From positions 186,001-250,000 of the forward strand of contig MU128914.1 of the NCBI GenBank assembly GCA_014904985.1: a DNA stretch of 64,000 nt, written 5' to 3'. The notes under the pieces were generated by a model that was given only the letters and a program-made list of their open reading frames with translations, did no database searches and was not told the origin of the DNA. Below, in pieces: positions 1 through 11,626 of the stretch (within the stretch, counting starts at the first letter, position 1; each line of letters starts with the position of its first letter). The DNA is from Hydnum rufescens UP504 (lineage: Eukaryota; Basidiomycota; Agaricomycetes; Cantharellales; Hydnaceae). The translations under genes and the position numbers were made by a program.

Positions 1-48
1 TATCTACAACTGTTTTGATTCCCCCGATATTGAAGTCGACTCATGTAG

Positions 49-1746
49 TCCCCCGTTATATTCGAGTCGGCCTACTCGACACGTACGTTTGTCCTTAACC
101 GGCCGAAAGCTTTGAACGCACTCAACCACGAGATGCTCGACCTCCTCATTCCGAAACTCAAGGTAGTTCCTTACTGTATTCACCATCTCATTGAATTGAT
201 CATGAACACCGTTCCAAGGAATGGGACCAATCCGAATTGTGTAAAATAATTATTTGCCGCGCAAATGGACGAGCATTTTGTGCTGGTGGCGACGTGAAAC
301 GTATGTGATACTACACACTTGCATGCCACCGTAATAATGACGATAAATCCAGGTGTGAGAGAATTCTCTCTCAATCCCCAAACACTTAGTAGAGCCCTGG
401 GTTTCTTCCAAAAGGAGTCAGTCCTTGTTACACTCTTGAATTCCCGCCTTTAGTGCTCATCGTTCCTAGATTTCAACTGGATTATAATCTTGCAACACTT
501 TCAAAGCCATATGTAGCCGTTATGGACGGTATTACTTGTACGTGTGGTGGCTCCCTAGACCCCGCAGCTCCCTCCTGATAATACTCTGCACCAAATTATT
601 GTCACAGTCGGGGGCGGCGTTGGCATCTCGGCATATGCACCATATCGCATAGGAACCGAAAACACAGTGTTCGCAATGCCAGAAGTAAAACTCGGATACT
701 TTCCAGATGTCGGAGCCTCATATCTCCTTGCCCGACTAGACGGCGAGATAGGAACCTACCTCGCGCTCACGGGCAATTCAATATCGGGCTACGAAGTTTA
801 TCACCTCGGCCTCGCAACCCATTACATTCCATCTCGTCGCATTCCCTCCGTTCTGGAAAGACTCGGGGCTCTGGAAGCCCTGGGACCACATACGATCAAT
901 GAGACTTTGAATGAGTTCGATACAGAGCCGAGCTCGGCCCCAGAAGCGGAATCCCAACTATTGATCAGCCGAGGCGAGGTCCGCGTCGCCCTCGATCGTG
1001 CTTTCTCCCGCAAAGACGTCGAGAGCATCATTGCCGAGCTCGAAACGTTCGCTGCTCCCGAGTCTGTGCCGGTAGAACACCAAACTGAGGTGCAAAAGTG
1101 GGCACGGAGTACTCTGGATGCCCTGTGGTTGAGAAGTCCCACGAGCCTCAAGGTTACGCTCGAAGCTGTCCGCATCGCGCAGCGGGACGACTTCAGACTG
1201 AGCGATGCGCTACACATGGAAGTCGGTATTGCTACAGCTTTCGCCGTGCGCACTTTTTTTTTTTTCCCATCCTCCCGTTTTGTATGCTCACTCAAGCCTA
1301 TATATCTCATTTCTCATTTCCAAAAGTCAAGGGGCAGTCCGGATTTCGATACTGGAGTGAAGAGTGTGCTAGTGGACAAGGACCCAGCAGATAAACGACC
1401 TAATTGGAGCCCTTCCACAGTGGCCGAAGTGTCCCCGACGTATGTGCACGACACGTTCTTCAGCCAAACATCCCCATACGTCGTGTCCGCCCCTCGCGTC
1501 CACACGGAACGAACATCCGCCGAGATCAACTTGGGCTATTACGCCCTTCCCAGCGAGGATGATATTGGTACGTACGTGCTTGGGAATACCGGCGATAGTG
1601 GGGCGTCTGCAGTTTCGGCAGACGAAGTCGTTGCGCGTTTTGAAGCAAAGATGAGAGGGAAGAGCGGGGTGCGGTTCAAAGTGGAGGAGGTCCTTGCACG
1701 CCGATGCGAGACGATGAAGGAGGGGTGGTTGAAGTGGAAATACTAA
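49..1746 (+). CDS. 3-hydroxyisobutyryl-CoA hydrolase (enoyl-CoA hydratase/isomerase fold), 5' end missing
   Basis: Hydrolyses 3-hydroxyisobutyryl-CoA in mitochondrial valine breakdown. The gene is split by short introns. Exon 49-162 follows an AG at 47-48 and encodes RTFVLNRPKALNALN. Exon 219-300 encodes GRAFCAGGDVK. A small exon near 390-416 and exon 470-537 (LATLSKPYVAVMDGIT) follow. Exon 608-1245 carries GGGVGISAYAP, then TENTVFAMPEVKLGYFPDVG, the family oxyanion-hole and catalytic region. A final intron 1246-1326 (GTGCGC...AAAAG, 81 nt, a multiple of 3) can be read through without a stop; it separates GIATAFA from GSPDFDTGVKSVLVDKD, which are contiguous in relatives. The C-terminal RPNWSPSTVAEVS block is typical. 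Exon 1 with start codon and targeting peptide lies left of the window. One small exon between 301 and 416 is not placed exactly. Confidence 0.88.
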
Positions 1747-2948
1747 TCCACAATACCTCCGCATTTCTTCCATTTAGAGAGGACCGATTCAATTTTCGCA
1801 ATCGTGCCAGCTGGGCTAGTGGTCACTCTAGCATCCGTAAAATTAAGGGGGTGACTAGGATGAAAGCAATACTAAGTTTGAGAAATAGAAAGACCTCTAC
1901 TCCATGGCCCACCAAGACGTAATCCGATTCATTGACAACAGACTGGCGGAGTGCTTAACCGAGGGACGTGTCGCGGCACTTCCATTCAACTTCCTGAGAT
2001 GAACCTGCCATCTTCCTAGAGTTTGGTGTGTCCATTAATGGTTGAAAAAAGCGAGTTTGTCAAGGCGAAGAATGAATCCACAAAACAAAGAAAAAAAGTC
2101 AAATTCCTGGATGCTAGGTGCAACCCTCCTACACACTCTTCAGGGGAATGTGGGTATTATAACGGAACTCAAGGTATGACGGAGTGGAGTCACCGCTTTG
2201 GGAACGTTCTCCGGCATCCTCACAAGCACGATGCTAGGGCAAGAGGGACGGATTGTGAGGTGTGATTCTTTCTTCGGAGGGCCGGCGGTAGCGCTGAAGC
2301 CTGCCGCAGTGGTACGGTCCGGAATGCATGGCAGAGCCGTGCCTTGCTGGATGTGGGATTTGGGAGTGGGTGAGGGCCCTACTCCCTTGGGAAGCCAGAG
2401 TCAGCTTGCTCAATGCCACAATGCGAGAGGAACGGTAATGCTCGATCATTTGTGCCACCAGTTGTCGATGGGACTGTGTGGCATGGTGCGAGCACGATTT
2501 TATGCCGATGCAGAAGGGTGGTATGTGGAATTCAAACGCAAGGGTTGGCCACCGCCACAGAGCAAGACAATGCAAGGACACGGCAGTACTGTGATATTTG
2601 AAATGAGGTCAGAACAAGCCAGGCGCGGCGGGGGATGAATGCACACGCATGGACAGAGATGCCACTACAATGCAGTGGTAATACACAAGCCACCAGGAAG
2701 TTATCACCATGATAGAGATTGAATCATCAGAAAATCCACCCATATTGGGTAGACGGCGATGGCTAATATGGATTATTACCTGGCCCTGAGGGGTGGGATG
2801 TCTTTGAGGCAACGGATTGCGAACGAATGACTTTGGTTTCTATGGGCCATCGCCAATGCGAACTCAGAACAGGACGTACCAATTTCAATACTAGGGTTCG
2901 GTCGCGAACAATTCGCCCGCACGAGAAGGTAACGTAGCCTGCTTGTGG
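1747..2948. other. intergenic, no recognisable gene
   Basis: Downstream of the hydrolase stop. Short open frames exist on both strands (longest 146 codons at 2198-2638) but show no family motif, no coherent splice structure and no repeat. I see nothing assignable here. Confidence 0.5.
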
Positions 2949-4384
2949 CTATAGAGAGAACCGTACGGTCCGCAGGCCTTGAAGTATGATATCAACGCAT
3001 GTTATCCACAAATCAGATGAAGTACGCACGGGATTACCCCGCGGTCCCACCGTACGGTACGACGTATTTGACAAGAAAGAGCTAGCCTCAGCCCTCACGA
3101 GCGCCCTAGTCATGAACCATGTGTAAGGCGAAGGTCGGATTCCGGCAGCGTCACTCGTGTTTCCAAAACGGATGCACTGTGCCTCCAACACCCAACACTG
3201 GAAGTTATCGCATCATAATGGGAACGCCAGACAAGCAATAGTGAACAGATTGGACCCACTCAATCGATGCCGAGATCTTTGTTCCAGGACTACCTCTTTG
3301 AGCAACCGCGAAGAGCCAGGCTTCAAGATTCGGTTGCTCTGAATCACGAGTAGCCTCGCCCGTCGCTGTCGGGGTTTTCGGACCGGTCTCTGTGGCAGCA
3401 TCGACGATAGTGTTCATGGTGAGGTTGATCAGTGTCTCAATAGGGTCTTTGTACTCAATTGTGGCTGGAAATCAGGGCCTGTCAGTGTGAGAATAGTCGT
3501 CCAACCAATAGCGCAGACTAGAAACCTCGGTCCACATATGTCGATTGCTTGCTCCCGCGTCGAGGGGCTTCTCACAACTAACTTTGACGACCTCCATTGC
3601 AGTCTCTTTGGCTCAACCCTCCCGTCCGACTACGTTACTACCAAGGGACCATGAGAGAACACTCTTCTTTCGCACCACAAGCTGGTCATACTTCAATGAT
3701 TGGAACTTGGGATACGGGAGGATACGTTGCCAGGAGTCAGTATAGAGACACCAGTTTCAAGAAAACTGATCAATATCCCCTCGTTGGCAAAGGTTCTGGA
3801 GGAGTATCCCATCTCGCTCAAAAACTCGACCTCCAGAAACTGGGGTCCTGCAGCACAACCTAGAGCCATGATAAATCACAATTTCTGGGGGGGCACACTG
3901 GATAAAAGGCAATGGCACACGCACCAAATAGCATGTTTTAAACACCATTTCCGCGCTCCTCTTGATGAACCCTTGTGCCGTTCGAAGATTCTCGATAACT
4001 CCACCAGCAAGTCCTGGCGAATCGTGTAGAATGAGTCGATGGCTGTCATCTGAGGCGAGTTCTTGATCAATACCACGTTGAGTGGCGTGATCATCGGAGG
4101 TTCTCTATCGCATGCATTGGGATCACATAATGTGGGATTTAGGGAGGTAAGGAGCACGTACAGCGAGGGTTTTGGCGCGGAATACTGCATTGATCAAAGA
4201 AGACTCCCGCTCCTGACTGCGAATGCTCTACAATGAGTGAAATGCACGGAAAGGATGCATCACTCACTTTACCCACGAATACCCCGAACCTAACGACGCT
4301 ACCTGAGCACTGGTAGAGGCATAGATGACGAATGTAGCATACCCAGAATCGTCTAGGAGAGAGCTGGTGATGGGTCTGAGCCAC
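2949..4384 (-). pseudogene. decayed P-loop GTPase (G-domain) gene
   Basis: Reading on the minus strand, pieces of a septin/HSR1-like fungal G-domain protein appear in the right order but in different frames. Near 4220-4157 is SSLINAVFRAKTLAV, the segment just after a Walker A. Near 4040-3990 is a switch-II-like HDSPGLAGG, near 3945 HAIWCVCHC, near 3690 YDQL (G4 region), and near 3330-3250 AVAQR...KISASIE, a C-terminal feature of this family. The Walker A reads SGAG, then shifts frame before SSLIN: two bases of the expected Lys codon seem deleted near 4208. Several further frame changes and stops occur. It is head-to-head with the better preserved paralogue at 4970. Known: such GTPases form multicopy families in Agaricomycetes. 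Inference: a dead copy. Confidence 0.6.
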
Positions 4385-4969
4385 GGGGAGTCCTGCGATG
4401 CGTTGATAGGATTGGTTGATGCTGTTAGTTGAACTATCGCAGTCTGGCGCGAAGTTTAAGTATCTGGATCAGTAGACTCCGCAATATAAGAGGTAGCTGC
4501 ACAATCCGGAGGAAACCCGGTGTCCCCAACGGAGAACTTGAAAACGGCATTATTGGCTAACAAATAGAATCCAGAGACAGGGTGCATCCTGAAGACACGC
4601 CGAGGCCCGTGCACAGTCTGATTAATCAGAAAGGAAGGTACAGAAAGCTACGGAAGAGGTGGATCCTCGCGAATCGGTCACGTGAAAGGGATTGTCACAC
4701 GTGTTTGACCAGAATCCATCCTTGTCACTCAGACAAAATCGGGCCGTGGTGGTAGGCCAGACCTGTTCCCAGAAGGGCCCTATCTCGAGGAAGCGGCCAT
4801 GGAGAAGTTTGTGTTTTTCGGACAGAAGCTAATCAAGTTGACATAACAGGAATGCTCTTGCTGCATCCCTGGCTTGTGACATTTTGTAGCATGTGCACGA
4901 ATGTATTGACAATAACATTGTACACACACCACCTACACGCCCTCTCTCTCCTTCTCTAGTCCATCAACC
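4385..4969. promoter_or_regulatory. divergent intergenic region between two GTPase genes
   Basis: About 585 bp between head-to-head GTPase genes. The 80 bp before the plus-strand ATG at 4970 is pyrimidine-rich (CACCTACACGCCCTCTCTC-like), as is common upstream of fungal start codons. No TATA box or repeat stands out elsewhere. Confidence 0.35.
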
Positions 4970-6235
4970 ATGTGGAAATATCTTCGCAAGCATTTTAAGC
5001 TCCCCAACAAACTCACCAAGAAAGAAGTCCCCGACGGAGACAGGGCCACCAGGCGCTTCAGGGTCCTCGTACTTGGACCGGCGAACGCGGGAAAGACCAC
5101 GCTGCTTGAACGACTAACTGACAGCCCCGCCGGCGAGGCTATAGTGACCCGGAACGGAAAACGTGTAATTACTACAGATATTTGAGCTCAGTAGAGATGC
5201 TGTTCTAATTCATCCCTTTATCTCTCAGATCACGGAGATCCCCAGGGGATATGATCAAGTAAGAACCACCCTATCAAAGGCACGCTGCGGTTACTTGATG
5301 TTTTCATACCACCTAGCGAGGGATCCACAGCATCGACGATGAAATCACTTACGAATCAAACCCTGATCTCGTTTTCCACGACTCTGGTGGTTTCGAGGCG
5401 CGAGGGGTCGAGGAGGTCGAGGCCGTCTGGCAATTTATTCGAAGGCGCTCGTTAGCTTCCCCTTCACAGCAGTTGCATGCGATTTGGTGCGTTTACATGT
5501 TGGTTCATACACCCTCACACTTGGATTCATCGATTGCTCTAGGCTCTGCATCCCAACCGGTAATGACAGGCCCTTTGGATTCCTGCAGTCAGGCTTTTTC
5601 AACGAGCCCACAGCGTCAGGTACGTCCCATGAGTCGCAGCATTCGATCTTTTCTCTTACGCACTGGTGCATGTGTCCGCTCAGTGCCTGTGATCGGGATT
5701 TTCACTAAGCTGGATGGAAGAGAGACGAAAATTATGACTGAGGTTCTTGGCCCTGCTCCTAAACCATCCGATTTCCTCGATCGTGCCCCGGAGGTGGAGC
5801 AAAAAGTGGCTGAATTTGTTAATGGACTCGAGACACAATTTCGGAACCAGCCGTACCCACCTGCTGGTTTTCTCACGGTTGGAAGTATGTATATTCTATC
5901 TGAGTAGCAATGTTTTACAGTTAACTTTTGGCTTAAGACATGCATGAAGTTACTGAGCGGAGCATAGCATTGTGCAACCAACTTCTTCAAGTGACTATGG
6001 ATGCTCTTCCCCATGAGACCCAGACATCATTGCTTGGCCTCACGGTTTGGAAAAGAAACCGCCGGATTCATACCATGTATGTTTTACAACGGTGAGTATG
6101 GATGCCCAATAGATTGATATTGGCTTACAGTCATGTTTATATCATAGAGTCCTTGAAGGTGGAGTTGAAGGTGCTGTCTCAAGCTGTCTCAATGAGATGA
6201 TGGTACAATTTGACTATGTTCAGGGAACATCATGA
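4970..6235 (+). CDS. P-loop GTPase (G-domain protein), multi-exon
   Basis: Start ATG at 4970. Exon 1 encodes RRFRVLVLGPANAGKTTLLERL, an intact Walker A (GPANAGKTT), at residues about 30-45. A short exon near 5228-5259 (ITEIPRGYDQ) is followed by GTAAGA. The next exon, from about 5320, gives RGIHSIDDEITYESNPDLVFHDSGGFEARG (switch region and G3-like DSGGFE) and ends QQLHAIW. Then comes an exon with IPTGNDRPF...SGFFNE, then, from about 5683, VPVIGIFTKLDGRETK (G4 = TKLD). Later exons encode MHEVTERSIALCNQLL and, from about 6149, VLEGGVEGAVSSCLNEM, with stop TGA at 6233-6235. Introns are 40-90 nt with GTAAGA, GTACGT and GTGCGT donors. The stop overlaps by 4 nt (ATGA) the start of the microexon ORF downstream. 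Substrate and role unknown beyond GTP binding; exact exon borders are partly inferred. Confidence 0.72.
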
Positions 6236-9200
6236 CCAAAGCTCCAGGACCTGGGGAAGATGAAGAATCCCAGTTATGTGCAGATAGAAGGTTCAGGATT
6301 CTCATGGTGGGTGACTGCAGGTTGTGAGCAGTGTATTGACTATCTCATATGTTGTAACTGCAACAACTGGTGATACATCATTGGTTTGTTGGATGGCATT
6401 GACAACATAGGAGGTATAGCCACACTAACATTCAGTTTGTAATGACTGACTCACATGTTTCTTTGTGGCATTGACAACATAGTTGGTCAGTCTGGATCTC
6501 CAAATTTGATACACAGTGTCTAGCTGATGCATTTGTTGATGCCATTGGGAATGCAGTATGTGAGTGGATCTCCCACCATTGGATACATGGTCATTTGCTG
6601 ATACAGCTTCTGCTGGAATTTTCAATGCAGGGGGTGAGTTTACATCTCTTAGTTAATGTGAGGTTGCTGGGTGTATATCTTTTGGTGGCATGGATAACAT
6701 AGCATGTAAGTATGCATTTCCCACCTTTGGATCCACACTGTCCCTGGCTGATATATCCCTCTGTGAAATTGATACTGTAGGAGGTAAGACTACATCTCAC
6801 AGTTTGGTATATGTTCACTACCTGATAGAACATTTGGTGGCATGAACAACATAGAATGTGGGTTGGTTTCCCCTACTATTTGATGTGTGATGACTGACCC
6901 ATAGACCTTTTGGTGGCATGGACAATGCAGGATGTAGGTCTGCATGTCTTGGGATTTGATGCTTAGTTGCTGACTGGCAACCCTTTTGTTGGCATTCACA
7001 ATGTAGTATGTGAGTGTGGATTCAATATGAGGTCCATGGCTGACATATTATTGGATGGGATGGGTAAAATAGGAGGTGAGTCCAGGTCTCCCAGCCTTCA
7101 TGGGTGGTTTCTGGCCAGTGTGTAATTTGGTTGCATGGACAATGTAGTATGTAAGTGAGAATTTCCTATAACTTAGCACATGCTCACTGGTTGATCTGTT
7201 GTCTGATGGCATGGACAATGTAGGAAGTAAGGCCAGGTCTCTTTCAATTTGATGCACATGGGCAGGCTGATATTTCCTTCTCTGTCATGGACAATGTAGG
7301 CTGTAGGTCCAGGTCTCTCACAAATGTGTGGTCTCTCATTGATACATTGTCTGGTCAACAGCTGCAGCCTGTGAGTTTCAATATTCCCCAATTTGATGTG
7401 TGGCTGGCTAACACATTTTGGTGACACTGATAATGCAGGATGTAAGTCTGGATCTCCTCCCCCTTAATGCACTGTCACTATATGACACATCACTGGATGA
7501 TATCAACAATCAAGAATGTGGGCACCTATGGAATTTTGTGTGTGACCATTGACTGATCCATCTTCTGGTGGTATTCACCATGTAGCTGGTGGGCAGCTTC
7601 TCTTACAATTTCAAGCAGGATCAGTGACTGATACATCAATGGGTGGTATTCACAATGTAGGATGTGAGTCTGCATCCCCCACACTATCATTACTTGCTAG
7701 CTGATATATTTTTCAATGTTGTCCACAATGTAGGCTGTAAGTCTGGTTTTCCTCAATGCAATGCACATGTGCAGGCTGATACTTCTTTCTCTGACATGAA
7801 TAATGTAGCAAGTAAGGCTGGATGTCCCACAACATAATGCATGGTCACCATCTGATACATTGTTTGGTCCCATTGAAAATGTAGTATGTAAGTTCAGATC
7901 TCTTCTGATTCAAAGTGGGATCACTGGCCAATATATTCTTTGCTGACATTAATAATGTAGCATGTAAGTTGTGATCTCTGCTACCTTGCTGCACAATCAC
8001 TGGCTGACATATTTCTGGATGGCATTAACAACAAAGCAGGTAAGCCTGGCTTCCTTTTGATCCAGTGTGTGGTGATTGGCTGACTCACCAATTGGATCAA
8101 CAATGTAGCTGGTGGGCCATGACCCTGCACAATTTGATGCTGCTGGCTGATTCATCATGTGGTGGCATTGACAATTTAGGAAGTGAGTTGCATGCCCCAT
8201 CTAGTGTATTGTTGGCTGAGACATTGCCTGGGGATATCAAAAATGTAGGAGGTATGTTGGGATCTCTGGCAATTTGATGCAAGGTCACTGGCTGATACAT
8301 TGTTTGGTGGCATGGCCCATGCAAGGTGGTGAGTTCTCATTTCCCATCATCCATGGCCCTTGGTTGATATGCCTTTGGGTTACACTGTCACTACAGTATG
8401 TAAGTCCAGATCTCATACTGATCAATGCATGATTTCTGTCTGACTCATTGTCTGGTATCTCCAACACAGAGGGTAGGTCTGGAGCTTTGGATTCCATACA
8501 ACACTGCTGGGTGAATGATCTATTGGTGGTGTTAATAACATAGAAAGTAAGATGAGGTCTGTTAGAATTTGATGCAGGGTGCCTGGCTGATAGATTGGTT
8601 GGTCACCTGAACACTAGGATGTAAGCACATATGACCCTCTATCTGAAGAGTGGTTAGAAGTTGACACATCTTTGGGTGGGATTGATAATGTAGGAAGTAA
8701 GTGTGGATATCCCAGAATTTGATGCATTTTCCCTTGCTGATTCATCTTTTGGTGACCTTGACAACATAGCTTGTGAGTGTGGATGTCTCAGAATTCAATG
8801 CATTTCCCCTGCCTGATTCATCTTTTGGTGGCATGGACAACATAGCTTGTAAGTGTGGATTTGTTAGAATTCAATGCATTATCCCTTGCTGATTCATTAT
8901 TTGGTGGCATTGACAACATAGCTTGTAAGTGTGGATGTGGTAGAATTCAATGTATTGTCCCTTGCTGATTCACCTTTTGGTGGCATTGACAACATAGCCT
9001 GTAAGTGTGGATGTGTTAGAATCCAATGCATTGTCCCTTGCTGATTCATGGCATTGGCAACATAGGGTGTAAGTCTGGATGTGTTCAAATTCAATGCATT
9101 GTCCCTTGCTGATTCATCATTTGGTGCTATTGACAACATAGCTTGTAAGTGTGGATGTGTCAGAATTCAATGCATTGTCCCCTACTGATTCACCTTTTGG

Positions 9201-11433
9201 TGGCATTGACAACATAGTTTGTAAGTGTGGATGTGTTAGAATTCAATGCATTGTCCCTTGCTGATTCATCTTTTGTTGGCATTGACAACATAGCCTGTAA
9301 GTGTGGATGTGTTAGAATTCAATGCATTGTCCCTTGCTGATTCATCTTTTGGTGGCATTGACAACATAGCTTGTAAGTGTGGATATGTTAGAATTCAATG
9401 CATTATCCCTTGCTGATTCATCTTTTGGTGGCATTGACAACATAGCATGTAAGTGTGGATGTGTTAGAATTCAATGCATTGTCCCTTGCTGATTCATCAT
9501 TTGGTGCTATTGACAACATAGTTTGTAAGTGTGGATGTTTTAGAATGCAATGCATTGTCCCTTACTGATTCATCTTGTTGTGACATTGACACCATAGCTG
9601 GTAAGTGTGGATGTGTTGGAATTCAATGCATTGTCCCTTGCTGATTCATATTTTGATGGCATTGACAACATAGTGTGTAAGTGTGGATATGTTAGAACTC
9701 AAAGCATTGTCCCTTGCTGATTCATCTTTTGGTGTCATTGACAACATAGCGTGTAAGTGTGGATGTGTTAGAATTCAAGGCATTGTCCCTTGCTGATTCA
9801 TTATTTGGTGGCATTGACAATGTAGCATGTAAGTGTGGATGTGTTAGAATTCAATGCATTGTTCCTTGCTGATTCATCTTTTGGGGCATTGGTAACATAG
9901 CATGTAAGTGTGGATGTGTTAGAAATCAATTCTCAATTCATTGTCCTTTGCTAATTCATCTTTTGGTGGCATTGACAACACAGCATGTAAGTGTGGATGT
10001 GCTAGAATTCAATGCATTGTCCCTTGGTGATTCATCATTTGGTGGCATTGATAACATAGTTTGTAAGTGTGGTGTGTTACAATTCAATGCAGTGTCCCTT
10101 GCTGATTCATCTTTGGTGGCATTGACAACATAGCATGTAAGTGTGGATGTGTTAGAATCTAATGCATTGTCCCTTGCTGATTCATCTTTTGGTGGCATTG
10201 ACAACATAGCTTGTAAGTGTGGATTTCTTAGAATTCAATGCTTTTTCCCTTGCTAATTCATCTTTTGGGGGCATTGACAACATAGGATGTAAGTGTGGAT
10301 GTTTTAGAGTTCAATGCATTGTCCCTTGCTGATTCATCTTTTCATGGCATTGACAACATAGCCTGTAAGTGTGGATGTGTTAGAATTCAATGCATTGTCC
10401 CTTGCTGATTCATCTTTTGGTGGCATTGACAACATAGTGTGTAAGTGTGGATGTCTTGGAACTGAAAGCATCATCCTTGAAAACTCATCTTTGATGGTCT
10501 TGACAACGTAGAAGGTAAGTCCAGATGTCTTGCAATTCAATGCATCATCTCTTGTTGATTCATTTTTTGATGTCATTCCCAATGCAGCCAGTAAGTTCAG
10601 ATGCCTTAGGATTCAATGTATCACTGCTTCCTGATGTCTTACTTGGTGGTTTTGCCCATATAGGAGGTCAGCCCACATCTCCCACCCCTTCAATCATGAT
10701 CTCTCAATCTCTTCCTTGGTGGCATGTATGCCTTAGGATGTATGTCCACATTTCTGACTATTCAGTCTATGGTCCCTGGCTCACACAGATTTTTCTGATA
10801 TTTACAATTCAGCTTGTGAGTTCCTCAATCTATAAATGCAATCATATTCTGTTTTCCAACTGCTCTCCTTACAATTTCATTTATTGCAGTATAATGTAAG
10901 TCATATCTAATGTGGCAAACCCAAATGAGTCTGTCAATTGAAATCTTAATCATTGCTCACCTGTGGCTTCATTCTATCTGGTAAATATTGTCAATCATCA
11001 CTTCCAACCTTATCCCTATCTCACATAAGTTTTATTAGGTGCTCAAATATGCAGGGGAGCAAGGCCTGTGTGCCCTTCCTCAAACTATTGGTCAGTTTAG
11101 GTTTCATTAATTTCCCACCTCCAGAAGCATCTAAGCATTCATTATAGCATCACCAATCTATCCCATCCAATGAGAATGTTCAATATCTGGTGTTTATTTG
11201 TTGTCAGTGTTGAGACTGATTCTAAGTGCACAGGAGATTGCTTATCTTGGCTTGTTAAACTAGTGGTTGTCCTTTGGATTAGGGAGGGGGGGGTTGCACA
11301 TTTTCCTGATGAACACACAACTGCTAGCTCTATTGAGTACCAGATCAAGGATGATGGAGGTCTACAGGGATCTGCTTCATTCACCATTGCAAGGAAACTT
11401 GCTAAGATCATTGATGTATATACTGCCTTGTAG
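6232..11433 (+). CDS. microexon gene: 61 three-nucleotide exons in one predicted ORF
   Basis: Exon 1 (6232-6320) opens with ATG and encodes an acidic N-terminus, then RRFRILMVGDC, resembling the segment just before the Walker A of the neighbouring GTPase (RRFRVLVLGPANAGKTT). It is followed by 61 repeats of AG|NNN|GT in which every exon is exactly 3 nt, one 6-nt exon (10890-10895), a 36-nt exon (11055-11090) and a terminal exon (11148-11433, TAG). The pieces sum to 600 nt = 200 codons, with no internal stop, and the frame entering the array matches the 95-codon terminal exon. All introns sit in phase 2. The microexon-encoded part is very hydrophobic, with about 24 consecutive F/L/I/V/C/N-type residues; this partly follows from the third base of most microexons being T. 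The Walker A itself is absent. The product is unknown. The 159-nt intron 10896-11054 is the least certain join. Transcription and splicing are inferred. Confidence 0.5.
6324..8696 (+). repeat. diverged tandem intron-like repeats (33 units)
   Basis: Consecutive units of mostly 66-87 nt, each starting GTRNGT-like (GTGAGC, GTAAGT, GTGAGT, GTAGGT, GTAAGG, GTATGT and similar) and ending ATAG, GTAG, GCAG or CAAG, with CTGAY near the middle. The bodies differ greatly from one another, yet the spacing from the AG of one unit to the GT of the next is 3 nt in every case. Examples: microexons GTT 6321-6323, GAG 6411-6413, TTG 6483-6485, TAT 6557-6559, GGG 6631-6633, CAT 6703-6705. None is a stop codon in register. 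This older half of the array conserves only what a spliceosome would read. Confidence 0.8.
8697..10440 (+). repeat. homogeneous 76-bp tandem repeat (73-nt intron-like unit + 3-nt exon, about 23 copies)
   Basis: Unit begins GTAAGTGTGGATGTG, contains TTGCTGATTC (a CTGAY branch-point match about 30 nt before the end) and ends TGACAACATAG, followed by 3 nt such as CTT, CCT, CAT, TTT, TGT, CGT or GAT. Copies are near identical, so this half of the array expanded recently. At 73 nt the intron-like part is not a multiple of 3, so retention of any one copy would shift the frame. Confidence 0.85.
10441..11147 (+). repeat. diverged 3' flank of the intron array
   Basis: Five further units with diverged bodies and microexons AAG, CCA, GAG, GAT and CTT, then TATAAT (10890-10895). 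The grammar then changes to longer exons: a 159-nt intron (GTAAGT...ATGCAG), a 36-nt exon at 11055-11090, and a 57-nt intron 11091-11147 (GTCAGT...TATAG). The old-young-old arrangement suggests that expansion happened in the middle of the array. Confidence 0.65.
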
Positions 11434-11626
11434 GCATTAAGTACAATACCTGTATCAAATGTGGTGTCCTCCAATTTCATTGTGCTCAATCCTCATCTCT
11501 GACAAGCTTTATAATCAATAGGCATCATTTTCCCCTCAAGTGGAGATTGAAGCTGAAGTCATAGGTGATGCACTACATTACATGTAATGTCTCAAAGTTG
11601 AAATTGTGGACACAATGGTATATTTG

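Noticed and set aside
2198..2638. Plus-strand ORF of 146 codons as a gene
   Set aside because: No recognisable motif, poor start context and an equally long antisense frame.
8697..10440. CRISPR-like regular repeats
   Set aside because: The whole 76-bp unit repeats with only 3 variable bases; there are no unique spacers and no cas genes, and the DNA is fungal.
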